Shown: one piece after another, positions 7,841 to 15,452 of the stretch
How the letters are laid out: each line of letters begins with the position of its first letter
Numbering within the stretch: the first letter of the stretch is position 1
NCBI RefSeq assembly: GCF_025354435.1
Contig: NZ_JANXMU010000049.1
Location: 1-57,130 of the forward strand
DNA: 57,130 nt
Direction: 5' to 3'
Origin: Rhodoferax sp.
Lineage (GTDB): Bacteria > Pseudomonadota > Gammaproteobacteria > Burkholderiales > Burkholderiaceae_C
Translations under genes and position numbers: made by a program
The notes under the pieces: generated by a model
What the model was told of the DNA's origin: nothing
Database searches by the model: none
What the model saw: the letters and a program-made list of their open reading frames with translations, nothing else

Positions 7841-9204
7841 ACTTGCCGCAGATGCCAGGCTTTGGTCCGGGTAAAGGTCTGGATGCCGTAGGTGGACAGG
7901 GTCAGGCCCACGCCCGAATCGCCGTGGCCGCTCCAGGGCAGGCGGGGGCTGACGCGGTCGCAGCAGTTCCAGTAGACGCTGCCGGCGTTCACCTGGGCCA
8001 GCACGGCGCGGGCACGGGCCTCGTCGGGGGTGAAGACCCCGGCGGTCAGGCCGTAGCGGGTGTCGTTCATCAGGGCTACCGCCTCGGTATCGCTGGCCAC
8101 CTTCTGGATGCCGATGACGGGGCCGAAGCTTTCCTCGCGCATCAGGTCCATGCTGTGGCCCACATCCACCAGCACGGTGGGGGCAAAGGTGTTGCCCGGC
8201 AGGCGCGTGCCACCGGTGAGCAGCTTTGCACCCTTGGCCACGGCATCGGCCACCTGCGCGTCCAGCACATCGAGCTGGGCAGCGCGGGTGATGGCACCGA
8301 TGTAAGTGTCGTCCGCCATGGGGTCGCCCACCTTGAAGCCGTGCACCGTGTCGACAAACGCGGCCACAAAGGCATCGAACACTTTTTCGTGCACGTAGAT
8401 GCGTTCCACCGAGCAGCAGCTTTGGCCGGTGTTGTACATCGCGCCGTCGGCCAGGGACGCGGCGGCGGTGGCGGGGTTGGCATCGTCGCAGACGTAGGTG
8501 GGGTCCTTGCCGCCCAACTCCAGCTGCAGCTTGACCATGCGCGGGCCCAGCGCCTGGGTGATCTTGGCCCCGGTGGTATACGAGCCGGTGAAGAACAGGC
8601 CGTCGATGCGCTGCGTCTGCAGGGCCGCGCCCACCTCGCCGCCGCCCACGCACAGCGCCAGCACGTCGGCAGGCACGCCCGCAGCGTGCAGCAGCCGGGC
8701 GATGGCCATGCCGGTCAGCGTGGCGAATTCGGACGGCTTGTAGAGCACGGCGTTGCCGGTCAGCAGTGCGGGCAAGATGACATTGCAGCCCACAAACCAG
8801 GGGTAGTTCCAGGCCGAGATATTGGCCACCACGCCCAGCGGGATGTGCTGGATCTGCTCGGTCATGCCGCCGTCGGTAAACACGGTCTGGGTGGCGGTGC
8901 TGGCTTCGGCTTCGGTCAGAAAGAAGTCGATGCGGCCCAGCAAGCCATTGAGCTCATTGCGCGACATGCTGATGGGCTTGCCGGTTTCGGCCGTCATAGT
9001 GGCGGCCAGGGCCTCCAGCTCGGCCACCACGGCGGCGCGGAAGCGGGCCACGCAGGCCAGGCGCTGCGGCAGCGGCGTGGCGGCCCAGGCGGGCTGGGCG
9101 GCGCGGGCGGCCTGAAATTTGGCGGCGACGCTGGCGGCACCGTCGGCGGGCACCTGGGTGATTTGCGTGCCGGTGGCGGGGTTGTAGATAGCAAGGGTGG
9201 TCAT
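7837..9204 (-). CDS. NAD(P)-dependent aldehyde dehydrogenase of the gamma-glutamyl amine operon
   Basis: 455 residues from the ATG at 9204, which overlaps the puuD stop by 4 bp; an in-frame extension to 9303 runs back into puuD and is rejected. Aldehyde dehydrogenase hallmarks are present: ELGGKDP (the general-base Glu region) and GQSCCSVER, which holds the catalytic Cys. Last gene of a five-gene operon (ligase, GNAT, Fe-ADH, PuuD, ALDH). Its expected job is to oxidise the gamma-glutamyl-aminoaldehyde to the acid before PuuD releases glutamate, the role of PuuC in E. coli. The exact aldehyde is inferred from the neighbours. The stop codon lies in a copy of the dispersed repeat. Confidence 0.9.
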   Translation of the reverse strand: MTTLAIYNPATGTQITQVPADGAASVAAKFQAARAAQPAWAATPLPQRLACVARFRAAVVAELEALAATMTAETGKPISMSRNELNGLLGRIDFFLTEAEASTATQTVFTDGGMTEQIQHIPLGVVANISAWNYPWFVGCNVILPALLTGNAVLYKPSEFATLTGMAIARLLHAAGVPADVLALCVGGGEVGAALQTQRIDGLFFTGSYTTGAKITQALGPRMVKLQLELGGKDPTYVCDDANPATAAASLADGAMYNTGQSCCSVERIYVHEKVFDAFVAAFVDTVHGFKVGDPMADDTYIGAITRAAQLDVLDAQVADAVAKGAKLLTGGTRLPGNTFAPTVLVDVGHSMDLMREESFGPVIGIQKVASDTEAVALMNDTRYGLTAGVFTPDEARARAVLAQVNAGSVYWNCCDRVSPRLPWSGHGDSGVGLTLSTYGIQTFTRTKAWHLRQV

Positions 9205-9992
9205 GCGGTGTCCTTGGCAGCCTGGGCGGCGGCCAGAAAGTGGGTGAGCAAAGGGGTGTCGTCCAGCGTGCCCAGGGCAGGCTGGTGGAATTCGGGGTGC
9301 CACTGCACGGCGGCCACATAGGCCGGGCCGGTGCTGCGGATGGCTTCGATCATGCCGTCGTCCGGGCTACGGGCTTCGACCATAAAGCCGGGCGCCAGGT
9401 CTTTGATGGCCTGGTGGTGGATGCTATTGATTTGGTGGCTGCTTGCGCCCGCCAATAGGGCACTGAGGCGTGTTTCGGGCACGATTTCCAGCGCGTGAAA
9501 ATGGTGGTCGTAGGCATCGGCATCGCGGTGCAGCACGGCCTCGGGGCGCTGGGTGGCGATGTCCTGGTACAGCGTGCCGCCAAAAGCCACGTTGATCAAC
9601 TGCAGGCCCCGGCACACGCCAAACACCGGCTTGCCTGCCGCCACAAAGGCGCGCACCAGGGCTTGCTCGTAGCCGTCGCGGATGCGGTCGCCGCTCCAGC
9701 GCTCTTGCAGCGGGGTTTCGCCATAGCTGCCGGGCCACACGTCGGCCCCGCCGTGCAGCACCAGGCCGTCCAGCCAGTGGGCGTAGTCATCAAAGCCAAT
9801 CTCGCCGCGGGCGGTGTCGCCCACCGGGGACGGCACCATCACCGGCAGCGCACCGCCGGACATGATCCAGTGCGCCATGGACTGCTCGACGTACTGCAGC
9901 GTCTTTTTGGCAAACGCGGCGCGCGCCGGGTCGGGGTGCAAAAAGCAGGCGCTGATGCCGATCTTCAGACGGTCTTTCGGATGGTGTGTCAC
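9201..9992 (-). CDS. puuD: Gamma-glutamyl-amino-acid hydrolase, class I glutamine amidotransferase-like (PuuD family)
   Basis: 263 residues. Chosen start is GTG at 9992, which overlaps the TGA of the upstream alcohol dehydrogenase; the longer frame reading to 10766 is the shadow of that gene. Peptidase C26/GATase1 features: nucleophile Cys in FGVCRGLQLINVAFGG and the His-Glu pair in VAAVQWHPEFH near the C-terminus. PuuD cleaves the gamma-glutamyl amide, returning glutamate and the free amino acid (GABA in the putrescine pathway, glycine if the substrate is ethanolamine). Overlaps on both sides indicate translational coupling. Confidence 0.9.
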   Translation of the reverse strand: MTHHPKDRLKIGISACFLHPDPARAAFAKKTLQYVEQSMAHWIMSGGALPVMVPSPVGDTARGEIGFDDYAHWLDGLVLHGGADVWPGSYGETPLQERWSGDRIRDGYEQALVRAFVAAGKPVFGVCRGLQLINVAFGGTLYQDIATQRPEAVLHRDADAYDHHFHALEIVPETRLSALLAGASSHQINSIHHQAIKDLAPGFMVEARSPDDGMIEAIRSTGPAYVAAVQWHPEFHQPALGTLDDTPLLTHFLAAAQAAKDTA

Positions 9993-11122
9993 ATCGCCTC
10001 CAAAAACAGCGCCTCGAAATCTGCCGCCGTGCAGGGCCGCGGATTGGTCTGGTGGCACATGTCGGCGGTGGCAATTTCCACCAGGCGCGGCAGGTGCTCG
10101 GGTTTCACGCCAAAGTCGGCCAGCCGGGTGGTGATGCCCACGTCCACCTTGAGCTGGCGCAGCCAGGCGACAAAGGCCGGGCCACCGCCGGGCACCTTGC
10201 ACACATGGGCCAGCTCGTCGAACTTGTGCGGTACGGCGGCAAAGTTCCAGGCCATCACGGTGTCGATCATCAGCGCGTTGGCCAGGCCGTGGTGCAGGTC
10301 GCACACGGCACCCAGGGCGTGGGCGCAGGAGTGCACTGCGCCCAGGTCTTTCTGGAACGCAATCGCGCCCATCATTGAGGCCATCATCATGTCGGACCTG
10401 GCCTGCAGGTTGCCCGGTTCGCGCACTGCGGTGCGCAAGGCGGCGGCGGCGATGCGTATGCCCTCCAGCGCAATGCCGTCGCATAGCGGGTGGTAGGCGG
10501 GCGACAGGTAGCTTTCGATGTTGTGGGTGAGCGCGTCCATGCCGGTGGCGGCCGTCACGTGGGCGGGCAGGCCCAGGGTGAGTTCGGGGTCGGCAAACAC
10601 GGTTTTGGCCAAAATATGGGCGCTGAACACCACACGCTTGAGGTGGGTGTCGTTCTCGCTCACCACGCTGGAGCGGCCCACTTCCGAGCCGGTGCCCGAG
10701 GTGGTGGGCAGCGCCACAAAGTAAGGCAGAGGTTGGCTGATGGGGCGCACCTGCGGGTGGTCCCACACGTATTCCAGAATGTCACCCGGGTGCGTGGCCG
10801 GAATGCCCACCACCTTGGCCACGTCCAGCGCCGCGCCGCCGCCAAAGCCGATCACGCAGTCGGCGTGGTGGGCTTTGAAGGCTGCGGCACCGTCCATCAC
10901 CTGGCTACAGGTTGGGTTGCCAAACACGCCGCTGAACACGGCCACGTCCAGCCCCTGCAGGTGGGTCAAAAATTCGGCCATCACCGGCAGCGCGGCCAGG
11001 GCCTTGTCGGTGACGATGAGCGGGCGTTTCAGGCCCTGGTCCAAGAGGTGTTGGGCCACCAGTTTGCGGGCACCGGGGCCGAACTTGATCGGCGTGGGGA
11101 AGGCGAAGGAGGAGATGGTCAT
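9989..11122 (-). CDS. Iron-containing (group III) alcohol dehydrogenase
   Basis: 377 residues. The N-terminal NAD-binding domain contains GGGAALDVAK (about 94-103) and TTSGTGSEVG (about 140-149). The metal-binding helical domain contains GMDALTHNIESYLSP and the HSCAHALGAVCDLHHG block with the conserved His ligands. Stop and start overlap both neighbours (ATGA with the GNAT gene, TGA/GTG with puuD). Its place between the gamma-glutamyl ligase and the aldehyde dehydrogenase is telling: the classical putrescine pathway uses a flavin oxidase (PuuB) here. An alcohol dehydrogenase instead implies that the gamma-glutamylated substrate carries a hydroxyl group, as in gamma-glutamyl-ethanolamide. That substrate is inferred. 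Confidence 0.9.
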   Translation of the reverse strand: MTISSFAFPTPIKFGPGARKLVAQHLLDQGLKRPLIVTDKALAALPVMAEFLTHLQGLDVAVFSGVFGNPTCSQVMDGAAAFKAHHADCVIGFGGGAALDVAKVVGIPATHPGDILEYVWDHPQVRPISQPLPYFVALPTTSGTGSEVGRSSVVSENDTHLKRVVFSAHILAKTVFADPELTLGLPAHVTAATGMDALTHNIESYLSPAYHPLCDGIALEGIRIAAAALRTAVREPGNLQARSDMMMASMMGAIAFQKDLGAVHSCAHALGAVCDLHHGLANALMIDTVMAWNFAAVPHKFDELAHVCKVPGGGPAFVAWLRQLKVDVGITTRLADFGVKPEHLPRLVEIATADMCHQTNPRPCTAADFEALFLEAM

Positions 11123-11634
11123 GGTGTATTTGAAGCGAGCGTGTTGATGGGCTGGGTCATATGGGTTTTGCCAAAGGAAATGCCGTCTACGCGGATGGCA
11201 TCTGGCTCAGTGCCAAAGGCGGTGAAGCCGGTTTTTTGATACAGGGCCAGGGCCGCAGGGTTGTTGTCGGTGACGGTGAGAACTACGCGCGCGATACCGG
11301 ATGCGCGTGCAGCGTGCAGTGCTGTTTCTACCAGCGCATGTGCCAAGCCACGCCGGGTGTATTCGGGTGCTACGTACATGCCGACCAGGGTAGCTTTATG
11401 GTGGTTTTTGGTGCGGGTCTCTACGCTCAAGCCCACCATCGCCGCCAGCGTGCCGTTGACGAAAGCGCCCCAGAGTTTGTCGGTGCCTGCCAGGCGCTTT
11501 TCAGTGTCCGCAAGAGGGCGCGCGCTTTCTTCTTCAAAGCTGGAGGTAAATGCGTCGGCATGCTCACGTAAGGCCCGCAAACGCAGGGCCCGGTAGGTGG
11601 TGGCATCTGAGGGGTCAAGTCGTCGAATTTGCAT
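11119..11634 (-). CDS. GNAT-family N-acetyltransferase
   Basis: 171 residues from the ATG at 11634, which shares its A with the TGA of the upstream ligase gene (TGATG). One GNAT domain spans the protein; the acetyl-CoA loop appears as GMYVAPEYTRRGLAHALVETAL (motif A, RxxGxA type), followed by NPAALALYQKTGF (motif B), typical of RimI/PhnO-like enzymes. It is embedded in the amine operon with overlaps on both sides, so it is co-expressed. The acceptor is unknown. It could acetylate the amine, an intermediate or the ligase; sequence alone does not decide. Confidence 0.88.
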   Translation of the reverse strand: MQIRRLDPSDATTYRALRLRALREHADAFTSSFEEESARPLADTEKRLAGTDKLWGAFVNGTLAAMVGLSVETRTKNHHKATLVGMYVAPEYTRRGLAHALVETALHAARASGIARVVLTVTDNNPAALALYQKTGFTAFGTEPDAIRVDGISFGKTHMTQPINTLASNTP

Positions 11635-13010
11635 CAAATAATTTCAAAATAGCGTTTCATTTCCCAGTCGGTCACCGCATCCAGCCACTGCCGCCATTCC
11701 CATTCGCGGGTGGCGGCGAAGTGGTCTACGAATGCGTTGCCCAGCCAGTCGCGGGCGATGGTGGACTGCTGGAAGTTGCGGGTGGTTTCAATCAGCGTGC
11801 GGGGGGCTCGGGCGATATGTTCCGCGCCGCCGTTGGTGCCGGTGATGGGCGGGGTGGTGAGTTTGAGGCCCTTCTCCACGCCATCCAGCCCGGCGGCAAT
11901 CACCGCGGCCATGGCCAGGTAAGGGTTCACGTCGGCCCCGGGGCAACGGGTTTCCAGCCGCGTGGCCTTGGGGCTGCCGGCAATCACGCGGAAGCTGGCA
12001 GTGCGGTTATCTATGCCCCAGGTGGGTTTGACCGGCGCCCAGAAGCCATCGACCAGGCGTTTGTAGCTGTTGATGGTGGGCCAGATCATCGGGCCGAATT
12101 CCATCAGGCAGGCTACCTGCCCGGCCAGGTAGCTCTCGAACAGCGGGCTCATCCTGCGGGGGCTGGCCGCATCAAAAAACAGGTTGTTCTTGCCGTCGCT
12201 CAGGCTCTGGTGGATGTGCCCGCTGCAGCCCGGCATATTCTGGTGCGGCTTAGCCATGAAGCTGGGCATGATGCCGAAGCGGGCACCGATTTCCTTGGCC
12301 CCGGTTTTGAACAGAATCGCCCGGTCGGCCTGTGCCAGTGCTTCGCTGAAGCCGATCGCCACCTCGAACACGCCGGGCCCGGTTTCGGTGTGCAGGCCTT
12401 CGATGGGTACGCCAAAGGCCAGCATTTCGTCCATCAACGCGTTGAAGAAGGGCCGGTTCTGGTTCATGCGCAAGAGCGAATAGCCAAACATGCCGGGGGT
12501 GAGCTGCGTGGCCCCCACGCCTTTTTTGTCGGCCCAGGTTTGCGGCGTTTCCAGGAAGTTGAACCACTCGAACTCCATGCCGGTCATCACCTGGAAACCC
12601 ATTTTTTCGGCACGCTTGAGTACTTTTTTCAGGGTTTGGCGCGGGCACAGCGGATGGGGGCTGCCGTCGGCCAGCACAAATTCGCCCAGAAAAAACGGCA
12701 CCTTGTCGTCCCAGGGCACGTTGCGGGCGGTGTCCAGGTCGAGCCGTGCCAGCGCATCGGGAAAGCCGTGCTGCCAGCCGGTGACGGTGGTGTTGTCGTA
12801 GCAGGTGTCCGTCATGTCCCAGCCCAGCACCACGTCGCAAAAGCCGAAGCCACCCGCCGGGTAGGGTTCGGCTGCGCCCATGAACTTGTCGATATGCAGG
12901 TATTTGCCGCGCAGCACGCCGTCAATGTCGGCCACCGCGACCTTGACCTTGGCGGCGCCGGAGGTTTGCAGCGCGGCCAGGGCCGGGTGCAGGGGGGAAG
13001 TTGTTGCCAT
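11634..13010 (-). CDS. Glutamine synthetase-like gamma-glutamyl-amine ligase (PuuA/GlnA4 type)
   Basis: 458 residues from the ATG at 13010, preceded by GAGAGACAAG; the 28-residue in-frame extension to 13094 lacks support. GS-family fold with N-terminal beta-grasp (VAVADIDGVLRGKYL near 24-38) and catalytic domain. The ATP/ammonia-site block reads KPHQNMPGCSGHIHQSL rather than the strict GlnA form, and it lacks the GlnA adenylylation-site sequence I would expect, both typical of PuuA/IpuC/GlnA4 ligases that use amines instead of ammonia. It would make a gamma-glutamyl amide from glutamate, ATP and an amine. First gene of the five-gene operon and divergent from the permease at 13230, with a palindromic operator between them. 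Confidence 0.9.
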   Translation of the reverse strand: MATTSPLHPALAALQTSGAAKVKVAVADIDGVLRGKYLHIDKFMGAAEPYPAGGFGFCDVVLGWDMTDTCYDNTTVTGWQHGFPDALARLDLDTARNVPWDDKVPFFLGEFVLADGSPHPLCPRQTLKKVLKRAEKMGFQVMTGMEFEWFNFLETPQTWADKKGVGATQLTPGMFGYSLLRMNQNRPFFNALMDEMLAFGVPIEGLHTETGPGVFEVAIGFSEALAQADRAILFKTGAKEIGARFGIMPSFMAKPHQNMPGCSGHIHQSLSDGKNNLFFDAASPRRMSPLFESYLAGQVACLMEFGPMIWPTINSYKRLVDGFWAPVKPTWGIDNRTASFRVIAGSPKATRLETRCPGADVNPYLAMAAVIAAGLDGVEKGLKLTTPPITGTNGGAEHIARAPRTLIETTRNFQQSTIARDWLGNAFVDHFAATREWEWRQWLDAVTDWEMKRYFEII

Positions 13011-13079
13011 CTTGTCTCTCGCTGTATTTTTAGTCCTTGTATTCAAGCGCGTCGCCCGGTGCTTGTCAATTGCGATTCT

Positions 13080-13101
13080 GTAGATTGTTAACAATCTGCA
13101 T
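13080..13101. promoter_or_regulatory. GntR-type palindromic operator between ligase operon and permease
   Basis: AGATTGTTAACAATCT (13082-13097) is a perfect 16-bp palindrome in the intergenic space shared by the two divergent units. Its core TTGTTAACAA resembles sites of the FadR/FCD branch of GntR regulators. The FCD-type regulator at 14727-15452 is the obvious candidate to bind it. Confidence 0.7.
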
Positions 13102-13229
13102 TTTTATCTTGCCTTGGAGGCCTATCGCGGTTACACCGCCAAGGCAGTTTCCATCGTCGCACGCTCTCGGGATCAGGCATGGGATGTGCATGTGTTCATT
13201 TTCCATTCATACTTTTTGAGAGGTACTTG

Positions 13230-14699
13230 ATGTCACTATCGCCCCAACAGGTTGTCGACGATGCCAGCGTGCTGCAAAGCATGGGCTACAAGCAAGAGCT
13301 GTCGCGCACGATGAATCCGTTTTCCAACTTCGCGATTTCCTTCTCCATCATTTGTATTTTGTCGGGCGGCATCAACTCGCTGTCGCAAGGCATTTCCGGG
13401 GTGGGCGGCGCGGCTATCGGCATCGGCTGGCTGGTGGGCAGCGCCATCAGCCTGGTGTTTGCGCTGGGCATGGCGCAGATCGGCTCGGCCTTTCCCACCG
13501 CCGGGGGCCTGTACCACTGGAGCTCGATCCTGGGCGGGCGCGGCTGGGGCTGGCTCACTGCCTGGCTCAACCTGCTGGGCCTGGTCACCGTGCTGGGTGC
13601 CATCAATGTAGGCACGTTTTACTTCTTTATGGGTGCGTTTGGCACCAGCTTGGGGTGGGAACCCAACTTTGCCACCCAGGCCGCATTCGTGGTGGGCATC
13701 ACCGCCGTGCAAGCTCTGGCCAACCATGTGGGTATCAAGCTGACGGCGTTTTTGACCGATATCAGCGGCTACCTGATCTTCGCCACCGCCATTGGCCTGA
13801 CCGTGGCTTTGTTGGCCTATGCGCCCAGCTGGGACGTGTCGCGTCTGTTCACCATCAAGAACTACAGCGGCCCCATTGGTGGCGACGTCTGGCCCGCCAC
13901 CCAAAGCATGTGGCTGCTGTTCGGCCTGGGCCTGCTGCTGCCGATCTACACCATCACTGGCTTTGATGCCTCGGCCCACACCGCCGAAGAAACCGTAGGA
14001 GCGTCCAGCGCCGTACCCAAGGGCATCGTGACCTCGGTGTTGTATTCGTCGCTGTTTGGCTATCTGATGCTGTGCGCGTTTGTGATCGCCATTCCTGACA
14101 TGGACAAGGCCGCAGCCTCGGGCGGCAATGTGTTTTTTGGCACCATGGATGCGGTGCTGCCGGTGGGCCTGAAAACCGCGCTGTATTGGGCCATCACCGC
14201 CTCGCAATTCCTGTGTGGCCTGGCCACGGTCACCTCGGCCTCGCGCATGATCTTTGCGTTTGCCCGCGACGGCGGCCTGCCTGCTTCCAACGCGCTGAAA
14301 ACCGTGCACGCCACCCTCAAGTCGCCGGTGGCCGCCATCTGGACGGCCTGCACCATCGCTGTGCTGTTCACCCTGTACACCCCCGCCTACACCACCATCG
14401 TGTCGGTTACCGTGATCTTCATCTTCATCTCTTACGGCCTGCCGATTGCTCTGGGTGGCCTGGCCTACGGCAAGACCTGGACCAAGATGGGCCCGTGGAA
14501 CATGGGGCCGGTGTTTCGGGTAGTGGCCTTGCTGGTGAGCCTGAGTGCCGTGCTGATCCTGTTCCTGGGCGTGCAGCCACCCAACGACGCGGCGCTGCAG
14601 ATCACGCTGGCTTTTCTGGCGCTGACGGCGGTAGTCTGGTTCGGCTTTGAACGCCGCCGTTTCAAAGGCCCTCCCGTGGCCAGCATGACTGCCAAATAG
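13230..14699 (+). CDS. APC-superfamily amino acid/amine permease (ACT/UGA4-HNM1-like)
   Basis: 489 residues from the ATG at 13230, with GAGAGG 7 bp upstream; the longer in-frame reading is rejected. About twelve hydrophobic segments; signature block GGLYHWSSILGGRGWGWLTAW (about 93-113) and ITGFDASAHTAEET (about 248-261) are typical of the amino acid/choline (GABA-choline) branch of APC transporters. It is divergent from the gamma-glutamyl ligase operon and followed by a GntR regulator, so it probably imports the amine or amino alcohol used there. A clear paralogue lies at 53701-55233, next to a EutR-like regulator. Confidence 0.9.
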   Translation: MSLSPQQVVDDASVLQSMGYKQELSRTMNPFSNFAISFSIICILSGGINSLSQGISGVGGAAIGIGWLVGSAISLVFALGMAQIGSAFPTAGGLYHWSSILGGRGWGWLTAWLNLLGLVTVLGAINVGTFYFFMGAFGTSLGWEPNFATQAAFVVGITAVQALANHVGIKLTAFLTDISGYLIFATAIGLTVALLAYAPSWDVSRLFTIKNYSGPIGGDVWPATQSMWLLFGLGLLLPIYTITGFDASAHTAEETVGASSAVPKGIVTSVLYSSLFGYLMLCAFVIAIPDMDKAAASGGNVFFGTMDAVLPVGLKTALYWAITASQFLCGLATVTSASRMIFAFARDGGLPASNALKTVHATLKSPVAAIWTACTIAVLFTLYTPAYTTIVSVTVIFIFISYGLPIALGGLAYGKTWTKMGPWNMGPVFRVVALLVSLSAVLILFLGVQPPNDAALQITLAFLALTAVVWFGFERRRFKGPPVASMTAK

Positions 14700-14726
14700 G
14701 CCTGAATTTGTGATTCAATTTGGGGT

Positions 14727-15452
14727 ATGCCTGCCGTGCCCCATCCCACCATCGCCCTCTTGCAAACCAGTTCCCTCACCAGCGTGGTGCAGCAGGAGCT
14801 GGAGAGGGCGATTTTGGTTGGCGAATACGCCCCTGGCACCAAGTTGATCGAGGCCGCGCTGGCCCTCAAACTGGGGGTATCCCGCGGCCCGGTGCGCGAG
14901 GCCTTTCGCATGCTGGAAGAAGGCGGCCTGCTGCGCGTGGAGAAGAACCGGGGCGTATTCGTGCGCGACATTCCCACCGCAGAAGCCATCGAGATTTTTG
15001 ACCTGCGCGCCACGCTGGACGAGCTGGTGGGCCGCCAGCTGGCGGTGCACATCACCGCCGTGCAGCTGAAGGAAATCAAGGCCCTGGTGGCCGACATGGA
15101 GCGCCAGGTGAAGGCGCAGGATGCCTACACCTACCACCTGCTGAACCTCAAGTTCCACGACCGCCTGGTCGAGCTGGCGGGCAACCGCAAGCTCACTGAA
15201 ATCTACCGTAAGCTGATCAAGGAACTGTCGCTGTTTCGCCGCCTGAACCTGGCCGACAGCTGGCTCATGCCCATCACCGCCAACGAGCACCGCCCCATCG
15301 TCGCCGCCATCGCCTCGGGCGACCCGGATGCCGCCGGCCGCGCCATGTTCGAGCACGCTATGGACAGCAAAAACCGCACCATTGCCAACGAGCTGGAGCG
15401 CGCTACCAGTACGCCACTACCGGTCACAACGCCGCGCCGCGAACGCCTGTAG
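14727..15452 (+). CDS. GntR-family (FadR/FCD) transcriptional regulator
   Basis: 241 residues. N-terminal GntR winged helix (about 10-80: LERAILVGEYAPGTKLIEAALALKLGVSRGPVREAFRMLEEGGLLR), then an all-helical FCD effector domain (about 95-220) with the Asp/His metal-ligand pattern of that family. It is 27 bp after the permease, so probably co-transcribed, and it likely represses the permease and the divergent ligase operon through the palindrome at 13082-13097, with the amine or an intermediate as inducer. Its last 36 bp overlap the 3' end of the convergent TPR gene. Confidence 0.9.
   Translation: MPAVPHPTIALLQTSSLTSVVQQELERAILVGEYAPGTKLIEAALALKLGVSRGPVREAFRMLEEGGLLRVEKNRGVFVRDIPTAEAIEIFDLRATLDELVGRQLAVHITAVQLKEIKALVADMERQVKAQDAYTYHLLNLKFHDRLVELAGNRKLTEIYRKLIKELSLFRRLNLADSWLMPITANEHRPIVAAIASGDPDAAGRAMFEHAMDSKNRTIANELERATSTPLPVTTPRRERL

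Noticed and set aside
9201-10766. 521-aa fusion protein ending in PuuD
   Set aside because: The N-terminal half is an out-of-frame reading of the alcohol dehydrogenase; the GTG at 9992 overlapping its stop gives a normal-length PuuD.
7837-13010. Classical putrescine (Puu) utilisation operon
   Set aside because: No puuB oxidase, puuE transaminase or puuR; an iron alcohol dehydrogenase takes the oxidation step.
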